DNA of 64,000 nt, taken from assembly GCA_030849075.1 (NCBI GenBank), contig JASAOO010003556.1, forward strand, positions 62,001-126,000. Direction: 5' to 3'. The translations under genes were made by a program, and so were the position numbers. This DNA is from Zelonia costaricensis. Its lineage: Eukaryota; Euglenozoa; Kinetoplastea; Trypanosomatida; Trypanosomatidae. Below are positions 57,505 to 64,000 of the stretch, in pieces; within the stretch, counting starts at the first letter, position 1; each line of letters starts with the position of its first letter. The notes below the pieces were generated by a model. The model saw only the letters and a list, made by a program, of their open reading frames with translations. It was not told the origin of the DNA and made no database searches.

Positions 57505-58327
57505 ACAGCAAAACTGTCGCGACACTCCTATTTGACTGGCGTCACTGAAAGTCGGCAGAGCAAAACGCTCCTTTACCAGGCTTGGCTGCCTTCCAGCTTG
57601 CTCTTTCAGCCTCAGAAGGGGCTTTGCAGGATTTCTACGTGGATTATTACTGCCGAGTCATGGCTCTCCAAAAGATTCATCGCAGAACGTCATGTAGTCC
57701 AGCTTCCCAGCTGCTTTATGCTATTGCTTTTTTTTTTTTTTCGCGTTGACGTTTATGAGGTGCCGCTACAAAGCAAACGAAAAAAAGATACTCGTTACAG
57801 CTTTGCCGCGTGCACATCAATTTGTGCCAGAACTCTCATGTGCAAAGGTATCGTGACGTCGCGACTACCGCACGAGGAAAGAAATCTACGCTTGTGACAT
57901 CCCTTTGCAGAGACAGTGAGGAAGCATTGACCTTTTCATGTAGCGTAAAGTCACATTTGACGTGCCGCTCGTTAACTGTGGCGCTGAGCTGTTCACACTG
58001 CGAGCGAATGCCGACCCGAACACAAAAAATGAACTGGCGCAGGGCTCCGGCGGCTTCCCGGCGCGTACATTCACGGTTGATCATGATGCACTTGCGCAGA
58101 CTGATGCCCTCATTTCATCTTGCTCTATTGTATTCCGCGGTGTCATCGCACTCGATTCTTGGTTCAATGCAGTCTGCCTTAATTCTGCACGTTCGCTCGT
58201 CACACTGGCGCAGCTCTTTTTCTCGGTCTTCCTGAAAAAAAAAGGGTAGAACGCAAGAGGCTACATCCATAACAGCACCAAAAAAAAATAGTCAAGGAGA
58301 AGAAAAAAGCAAAAAAAAACGGGAAGC
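57505..58327. other. Intergenic spacer
   Basis: Spacer of 0.8 kb with a T run at 57728-57742, pyrimidine tract 58212-58233 and A-rich stretches at 58281-58319, the last ending 8 bases before the ubiquilin start. The pyrimidine tract probably drives trans-splicing of the ubiquilin mRNA; the exact AG is ambiguous. No gene is recognised. Confidence 0.6.
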
Positions 58328-59278
58328 ATGGCGATCACAATCAAACTCGCGAATGGCACCCAGCACACGGTGGAAGTGGCTGACTTTGGTGTGACTGTGA
58401 CCGAGCTCAAGAAGCAAATTGCTGAGACGCTGGAGATTCCTGCTGACGAGCAGCGTATCATCCTTCGCGGAAAGGTGCTCAAGGACGAGGGCGTTCTGTC
58501 AGCCGTGGGCATGGAGGACGGCAACGTCATCCACGTCGTGCGGAGCAAGAAGAACACTGCCGCCACCTCGAACCCGTCTGCTGCATCAACGGCAAACATA
58601 TCAGCGCCGTCTTCGGCGGTTGCCGTTCCTGCGCCGACGCCAAGTCAAGCCCAGCCCGTGCCGAGCGCAGCCAACCCGTATGCTGCGCTGATGAGCACCT
58701 TCGGCGCCCCGCAAGCGCCTACAGCCGGAGCCGGCCTGCCGGCCATGAACCCGTACGGCGGCATGGGGATGGGTGGTGCCGGTGCGGGTATGGACATGTT
58801 CGGCGCCGGTGCGCCCAACCCACAGCAGGCGATGGAGATGATGCAGAACCCGATGATGCAGCAGATGATGCAGCAGGCTCTCAGCAATCCCCAGTTTATG
58901 CAATACGTGATCCAAAGCAACCCACAGCTAGCGAGCATGCCGCCTCAGCAGCAGCAAGCCATCATTGAGATGATGCGCAACCCGCAAATGATGCAGCTGG
59001 CTATGGCGATGTCGGGTGGCCTTGGTGGTCCCGGGGCAACGCCACAGAGTGCTGCGGGTGCTGCACCGCAGGGAGCGGCACCCTCGCCTTTTGGCGCGGG
59101 CTTCAACCCCGCCATGTTTGCCCCACCAGTGCCGCAGGGTAACCCGCGCGAAGTCTACCGCGAACAGCTCCAGCAGCTCCGTGATATGGGCTTCCCGAAC
59201 GAGGAGGCCAACATCGCCGCTCTGCAGCAGGCGCAAGGGAATGTTCAGTTTGCGTTGGAGCGTCTGCTTGGCGCCTAG
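58328..59278 (+). CDS. DSK2: Ubiquilin/DSK2-type shuttle protein
   Basis: Ubiquilins carry ubiquitylated clients to the proteasome. The 316-residue product has an N-terminal ubiquitin-like domain at about 1-75 (MAITIKLANGTQHTVEVADF, IPADEQRIILRGKVLKDEGV), a low-complexity Ala/Pro/Ser linker, an STI1-type Met/Gln/Asn-Pro-rich region at about 160-225 (MEMMQNPMMQQMMQQALSNP, QAIIEMMRNPQMMQLAMAMS), and a C-terminal UBA domain at about 277-316 (YREQLQQLRDMGFPNEEANI, then ALQQAQGNVQFALERLLGA). The MGF loop and the LL near the end are the expected ubiquitin contacts. It is shorter than animal ubiquilins (about 550-600) because it has one STI1 block, as in yeast Dsk2. The start is immediately after an A-rich leader. 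Confidence 0.94.
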   Translation: MAITIKLANGTQHTVEVADFGVTVTELKKQIAETLEIPADEQRIILRGKVLKDEGVLSAVGMEDGNVIHVVRSKKNTAATSNPSAASTANISAPSSAVAVPAPTPSQAQPVPSAANPYAALMSTFGAPQAPTAGAGLPAMNPYGGMGMGGAGAGMDMFGAGAPNPQQAMEMMQNPMMQQMMQQALSNPQFMQYVIQSNPQLASMPPQQQQAIIEMMRNPQMMQLAMAMSGGLGGPGATPQSAAGAAPQGAAPSPFGAGFNPAMFAPPVPQGNPREVYREQLQQLRDMGFPNEEANIAALQQAQGNVQFALERLLGA

Positions 59279-60197
59279 CAGGCGCGCCAATTGCAAGGGT
59301 ACCGCTTTGTTTATTTTCTCTCAGTTCTGCTTCTCGGCAGCTGCCTTGTTTAACTATAGCCATTTGAACCACCATGAATGCTCTCGCCCGCTGCGACGAG
59401 AATCACAATGATTGAGCAGATGGAGTTTGAGGATCTGAACTCCATAGTGTAGGCGAGAACTAGTGAAAGGTCTGGTTGTTGTGCTTGCGGAGTCGTGCTT
59501 TGCAGATGCTCGTGCCTTGGAGCATGCTCTACCAAAAGGCAGCGATTGAAACGGGAAGACAACGTACGAGAGCTGTTAAAAAAAAAAAAGAGGAAGTAAC
59601 GGGCTGTGAAGACGGCAGTTGCGGCTATCAAAAAACGTACTACACGCTGGCGCTGTCCAAATACCACTCGCAGCGTAGGACGCAAAATGAGAAAACAAAG
59701 GAGTGGAAGGGACCTCTGCAGTGCGTACCGCGCTTGGAAACAAAGGAGAACAGAATAATGCCTCCACAGTCTTTCCTGCCGGGAGGCGACCTGCATTTCC
59801 ACCTCCTTCTCTTTCCGTCTTTCTCCACAAAACTCGCTCCACGCGCATTGGCGCACGCACGTGTGTACGTCTTCCGCGTGGGAAGCGCTTGAGCAGAAAC
59901 ACAGCTCCCCGAGAGTGCATCCCTTTCTTTTTTTTTTATCTTGCCCTATTGACTCTTCTTCTCTCCGTTACATAGAGCCCCAAACAGGCCCACATCAGCA
60001 CCCTGGCGGCTTGACTGAAAAGTACCTCACTTCACTTCGACCACTCTCATAGTAGGATCGTCCACTCGCTCACTATCCGCTCTCGCTGTTGAGGACACGA
60101 GACCACCTCACATTTTCTGTGACGGCCCAGACAAGAGTACTGTGACGCTTTTTCCTCCACCTCCTCGCTCCCTTTTTTTTCCTCAGCGTCGCAGTCC
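59279..60197. other. Intergenic spacer between ubiquilin and CRK3
   Basis: Spacer of 0.9 kb with A run 59579-59590, T runs at 59929-59938, and the pyrimidine tract leading to the CRK3 start. No gene is seen. Confidence 0.6.
60148..60186 (+). promoter_or_regulatory. Probable trans-splice acceptor for CRK3
   Basis: A long pyrimidine tract with very few purines ends in CCTCAG at 60181-60186. If this AG is used, the mRNA has only 11 bases between the spliced leader and the start codon at 60198. The next AG (60193-60194) would leave 3 bases. Confidence 0.55.
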
Positions 60198-61133
60198 ATG
60201 TCCACCTTCGGCCGTGTGACGACGCGCGGCGGCGAGGCTGGCACGCGTGACAGCCTGGAGCGCTACAATCGCCTCGACGTACTTGGCGAGGGCACCTACG
60301 GCGTCGTCTATCGTGCCGTGGACAAGATCACGGGACAGTACGTCGCCCTCAAGAAGGTGCGGCTGGACCGCACCGAGGAGGGCATCCCCCAGACCGCGCT
60401 GCGCGAGGTGTCGATTCTGCAGGAGTTCGACCACCCCAACATCGTGAACCTCCTCGATGTCATCTGCTCCGATGGGAAGCTCTACCTTGTGTTTGAATTC
60501 GTGGAGGCGGATCTGAAGAAGGCCATTGAAAAGCAGGAAGGCGGCTACGCCGGTATGGAGCTGAAGCGACTCATTTACCAGCTTCTCGACGCCCTTTACT
60601 TTTGCCACCGGCACCGCATCATTCACCGCGACCTGAAGCCGGCAAATATTCTTCTGACCGCGGGGAACGTGCTCAAGCTGGCTGACTTCGGCCTTGCCCG
60701 TGCGTTCCAGGTGCCGATGCACACGTACACGCACGAGGTTGTCACCCTGTGGTACCGTGCGCCGGAGATTCTGCTCGGTGAGAAGCACTACACCCCTGCC
60801 GTGGACATGTGGAGTGTCGGCTGCATTTTTGCGGAGCTGGCGCGCCGCAAGGTGCTCTTCCGCGGTGACAGCGAAATCGGGCAGCTGTTCGAGGTTTTCC
60901 AGGTGCTCGGCACTCCGGCTGACGCGGAGGGCTCCTGGCCAGGCGTCTCGCGACTCCCCGACTACCGCGACGTCTTCCCGAAGTGGCCGGCCAAGCGGCT
61001 GAATCAGGTGCTACCAGAGTTGCACCCCGACGCCATCGACCTCCTCTCGAAGATGCTGAAGTACGACCCCCGTGAGCGCATCTCGGCCAAAGAGGCCCTG
61101 CAGCATCCGTGGTTCAACGACCTTCGCTGGTGA
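60198..61133 (+). CDS. CRK3: cdc2-related kinase 3 (CRK3), cyclin-dependent kinase
   Basis: CRK3 is the trypanosomatid functional equivalent of CDK1, controlling the G2/M transition with mitotic cyclins. The 311-residue product has the full kinase core: GEGTYG (30-35, with the inhibitory Thr/Tyr pair of CDKs at 33-34), catalytic Lys52, the cyclin-binding helix PQTALRE (64-70, where CDK1 has PSTAIRE), HRDLKPAN (143-150), DFGLA (163-167), the activation loop with Thr178 in HTYTHEVVTLWYRAPE, and FPKWPAKRL/LSKMLKYDPRERISAK at the C terminus. Length and the N-terminal 18-residue extension (MSTFGRVTTRGGEAGTRD) match Leishmania CRK3, which I recall on chromosome 36 of L. major. The start is supported by the extension and by the splice acceptor just upstream. 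Confidence 0.96.
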   Translation: MSTFGRVTTRGGEAGTRDSLERYNRLDVLGEGTYGVVYRAVDKITGQYVALKKVRLDRTEEGIPQTALREVSILQEFDHPNIVNLLDVICSDGKLYLVFEFVEADLKKAIEKQEGGYAGMELKRLIYQLLDALYFCHRHRIIHRDLKPANILLTAGNVLKLADFGLARAFQVPMHTYTHEVVTLWYRAPEILLGEKHYTPAVDMWSVGCIFAELARRKVLFRGDSEIGQLFEVFQVLGTPADAEGSWPGVSRLPDYRDVFPKWPAKRLNQVLPELHPDAIDLLSKMLKYDPRERISAKEALQHPWFNDLRW

Positions 61134-62237
61134 TGGCGCGCCAAGCAGCCACTTCAGTCGCGGGCTTGATAGACGGAGGGGAAAAAAACGCAAGAGCAGC
61201 GCAGATGACTGGGTGTTCAGATCTTGCCAGATGCGTGCCCTTTTCTTTCTCCGGAGGCCAAACTGGCTCAGGCGTAGCGCTTTCTTCCCAGTTTTTTGTG
61301 CTCTCTCCCTCTCTGTGCCGCTTGCGGGCTTTCTTTAGACCACGTGCTGTCGACTTAGACCATCTTCGAGTTCTAGATGTTTCTTCCGAGCGCTTCTGCA
61401 CTCTCTTTCTTTGTGGTGCGCTATTTGCAGCACTACCACTTCGGCGTTGCTCCAAGTTGTTCGCGGCAATCTCTCACCCCCTCTCATTTGCTTCGGTGCT
61501 TGCCCGGCTGCTGCCCCTTGAACCCTTTTTGACACGATTTGCGCAGAGGCGCATCACTCGGTTTTCCTGCCGCGTGAGAAGCCAGATAGACACAGGTTTC
61601 GTTGTTTGCTTTTTTCCATCTAGATCCAGCGGCCCCGTCTTGTGCCGCAGCGACGGCTGTGCTTTGAACTGCCCTGTGAACGCTCTCCGTCGTCAAGAGA
61701 AGAGCGTCCCCACAAGGTCCATGACGAGGAAAAGACGAGCGCCGCGCCAAGGCACTCAGCGCCAGGTGCGCGGGTGCCTCGGCCTGCGTGCTGGTAAAGT
61801 CGTGGATCAGGGAAAAGGAAAAAAAGGATCTGCTTGCAGCATGGAAATGCGTTCTGCGAAGCGTGACCCTGAGCGGAAGCACGTCCTCAAGCTGCATGCA
61901 AAAGCCACTTGCTGCGTCTCCTCTGCAAATCGCGACCAAGACACACTCGCTCCACTCCGCACTCTCTCTCTCCTTTCTCCCACACGGCGTGTTTTTTTTG
62001 TTTTCTCATCACTTTCCAAAGTCCTCTTGAAGCGGTGTCTTACTCGCAAAACAAAACAAAACAACCACAGCGGCCTCAGGACCACCCTGGTCACCACCTT
62101 TGCCCTCACCAGCCCCGTCACATTGGTGGCCACGTTGGAGCGGGTGCGCGCCCACTCACACTCGCACAAGCAGCTCACAAAGGAGCAGGGCAGCACTCCT
62201 GAGAAGACGGTGAAAGGCACTCGCACGAGCAGCAAGC
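61134..62237. other. Intergenic spacer between CRK3 and the coiled-coil gene
   Basis: Spacer of 1.1 kb, pyrimidine-rich on the plus strand (61230-61520 and 61930-62035). A plus-strand frame stays open across most of it and into the next gene, but its translation is Phe/Ser/Leu/Arg-rich without domain and is not called a gene. It should contain the CRK3 3' UTR. Confidence 0.6.
61991..62021 (+). promoter_or_regulatory. Probable trans-splice acceptor for the 62238 gene
   Basis: Pyrimidine tract rich in T (61991-62017) followed by AAAG; the AG is at 62020-62021, about 216 bases before the start codon. Confidence 0.45.
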
Positions 62238-62984
62238 ATGGCGTCCACGAGCTACAACCGTGAGGTGGCCGTCGAGGTCGCGGAGGAGAACTACAGCCTA
62301 CAGAAGAGGCTTGCACGGCTCGAGAAGGAGGAGGAGCTGCAGCGGCAGGCGGCCGAGGATGAGGCCCGTTTCGACGAGGCTATCGACACCAGCGTCAACG
62401 ATAGGGTGCGACGCCGCAACAACGCTTTGCAAGAGGAGGTGACGGCGCTGGAGACGCAGCTCAAGGAGTTGCAGACGGTCAACGTCACAGACCTCCAGCA
62501 CGAATACACTCGCCTAGACACTCGGCGCGCGCGCTTGCTGAACGAGATTGCGGGCCTGCGCCGTGTTCTCGCGAACCAGAGCAAGGAGGTGAAGCGCGCC
62601 ACTCGCACCGTGAACGGCCAGCACGAGCTGCGCCGCCAGAACAATGAGAACCACGCAGCGGCGAACGCCGACATTCAGATGTTTCGTGAGAAGCGGGAGG
62701 CGCTAGCGAAGCAGACGCAGCACCTCATCGCGAAGGAGCGCCACCTAGAAGCGGAGCTGGAGACTCTTCCCGCCCCGGGCGAGGACCAGGAAGTCGTAAT
62801 TAGCCGCCTCAGGGAGGACAACGAGAAGCGTGATGGCACCATTGCGCGTCTGGAGGCGGCGATTAAGGAGGAGCAGGAGAGGAGCAGCCACGCTCCGGCC
62901 GAGACAAACACCGCGGACGACTTGCAAGCCTTGCGCGAAGAGTATGTCAAGCTGAACGACCAGCTGAAGCGTAGCAGGCGGTGA
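62238..62984 (+). CDS. Coiled-coil protein, 248 aa, function unknown
   Basis: The product is coiled coil almost throughout: VAEENYSLQKRLARLEKEEE at about 13-32, NALQEEVTALETQLKELQTV, HEYTRLDTRRARLLNEIAGL and VISRLREDNEKRDGTIARLE, ending in ALREEYVKLNDQLKRSRR. Breaks in the heptads occur near residues 75-85 and 180-190 (the latter with ETLPAPGEDQE). There is no signal, membrane segment or catalytic motif. Such proteins in trypanosomatids are often flagellar, basal-body or cytoskeletal, but nothing here decides it. The start MASTSYNREV is the first Met after the probable acceptor, and GC3 rises sharply at this point. Confidence 0.85.
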   Translation: MASTSYNREVAVEVAEENYSLQKRLARLEKEEELQRQAAEDEARFDEAIDTSVNDRVRRRNNALQEEVTALETQLKELQTVNVTDLQHEYTRLDTRRARLLNEIAGLRRVLANQSKEVKRATRTVNGQHELRRQNNENHAAANADIQMFREKREALAKQTQHLIAKERHLEAELETLPAPGEDQEVVISRLREDNEKRDGTIARLEAAIKEEQERSSHAPAETNTADDLQALREEYVKLNDQLKRSRR

Positions 62985-64000
62985 TGCTGCGAGAGGCCGC
63001 CTTGTAGTCAGTTGCAACGGGACTAGGGCCCCTCTCCCCGTTTCCCAGCTCGGGCCGCAGCCCGTCACAGATGGTTGTCCGCCTCCGTGCGCACCCGCTG
63101 CTGTCTTCGTTTTTCTGTGTCCTGCTGAGCTGCATCTCTCGCCCACCCCTTCTCACCGCGGCAAGCTGGCCAGCGGGGGGGGGGTGGGGGCAAAAGAGAG
63201 AAGGTGCGCGTTGCTGCACCACATGTACCATACACGCCTCACCGTGTGGCTTTGGTTCTCGTCAAGAACGTCTCTCTTCTTGAAAAAAGAAAGAGGAGGA
63301 GTGGCACGGAGGGGGAGGGAGCAACTCGGGCACATGCAGGAGCCCGACTCTCCGCCCTCGCCTTTGTTGCTTTTCCTACGTTGTGCACCATGTAAAACTC
63401 TTCTCTTGAAACCCACCTCAACGGTTCGTACCGCGCGAAGTGTCAGCGAAAAGAAAGCAAAGGGGTGGGCGGAGGGGTGGGGGGTGGGGAAGAGAGAGTG
63501 AAAGCACTCCCGTCTCTCTCCCTCTTCTAGGCAAAGTCGTTTGACACGCAGCTTCCTCGTCACCAAAGCGGGGAGTGATCCTCCCGGGCGAGGTCCTTTG
63601 TTTGCGCTTCAAGCTGTGGAGGGGTGGTCAGACAAGTCGCCAGTGTCCCGAGCGTCGCGCGCAGCTCCTCTCGCGAGGGGCCATGGTGAGGCACGCGTGC
63701 TACCCCACTCGCGCAGCTCTGGGTCCCTTTTTCATCCTCCCTCTTTCGAGTCTCTCCCGCAAACGTGCATTGGGAGTGCGAGGCACGGGGCAGGGGAAGG
63801 GGAGGGGGAGGGAAGGGGCGGCGGAGGCGTGGCACGAGTGCGTGGGCTCTGCAGGTTTCGCAAGGCCTTTTCCTAGCACTCAGGTGCTTCTTTATGGACA
63901 GCCGATTCTTGACCGGTTGGACTTTGTGTCACTCTTTGCGCGCGTTCACATGCATACACACGTGCATACACACATACACACACACACTTACAGCGCGCTA
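62985..64000. other. Intergenic spacer at right edge
   Basis: One kilobase downstream of the coiled-coil gene. It holds G runs at 63175-63183 and 63478-63488, purine-rich stretches near 63290-63320 and 63790-63825, and an interrupted (CA)n tract at 63947-63988 at the edge. No gene is recognised; the next gene presumably starts outside the window. Confidence 0.55.
63947..63988. repeat. Interrupted (CA)n microsatellite
   Basis: CA units interrupted by TG, TA and GTG, about 42 bases. Confidence 0.85.

Noticed and set aside
61109..62263. Plus-strand frame of 384 codons between CRK3 and the coiled-coil gene
   Set aside because: Overlaps the ends of both genes out of frame, Phe/Ser-rich from pyrimidine tracts, no domain.

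Overview
The window is nuclear DNA of a trypanosomatid flagellate, most likely a Leishmaniinae member (Leishmania, Endotrypanum, Porcisia, Leptomonas or Crithidia group). The evidence is: intron-free genes lying head to tail on one strand for more than 50 kb; long spacers (0.5-2.6 kb) full of (CA/TG)n, G/C runs and purine/pyrimidine tracts; GC-rich third codon positions; and a cyclin-dependent kinase that I recognise as CRK3 (311 residues, PQTALRE helix, activation Thr178). I do not assign a species.

Layout. Positions 1-56,081 form part of a leftward (minus strand) polycistronic unit; 56,890-64,000 begin a rightward (plus strand) unit. The 0.8 kb between them is a divergent strand-switch region, the usual RNA polymerase II start zone in these organisms, and it carries an unusually dense set of G runs. 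Reading away from it leftwards, the genes are: an SmD3-type spliceosomal protein, a PP2C phosphatase, a GAF-like/coiled-coil protein, a six-repeat (double) mitochondrial carrier, a DNAJC7-type TPR/J protein, a ZC2HC zinc-finger protein, a COX5b/trCOIV-like cytochrome oxidase subunit, tRNA dihydrouridine synthase 2, VPS45, a Ser/Pro/Ala-rich protein, a mitochondrial helical-repeat protein, a TFIIA-gamma (TFIIA-2) homologue, an AAAP amino-acid transporter, a small LRR-like protein, a coiled-coil/PDZ protein, two unknown proteins, a possible 113-residue protein, a small unknown protein, a PIP kinase, EMC3, and an unknown protein cut by the left edge. Rightwards: a small single-pass membrane protein, ubiquilin/DSK2, CRK3 and a coiled-coil protein.

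Two stretches of the leftward unit are not explained by its own genes. At about 3.44-4.84 kb, on the opposite strand, is a decayed reverse transcriptase/RNase H of the tyrosine-recombinase (VIPER/TATE, DIRS-like) type. At 8.99-9.78 kb a 79-bp sequence occurs three times with perfect identity among unrelated spacers; I could not assign it to any known RNA or repeat family. A 51-base N gap at 30,892-30,942 is flanked by two identical 76-bp sequences and probably marks an assembly problem or an unresolved tandem duplication.

The neighbours are housekeeping genes for unrelated processes (splicing, signalling, membrane traffic, mitochondrial transport, respiration, transcription), as expected for trypanosomatid units whose genes are co-transcribed but not functionally grouped. 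Mature mRNAs would be made by spliced-leader trans-splicing. Three well-placed polypyrimidine/AG acceptors are visible upstream of plus-strand genes. No tRNA, rRNA, snRNA, CRISPR array or intact transposon was found.
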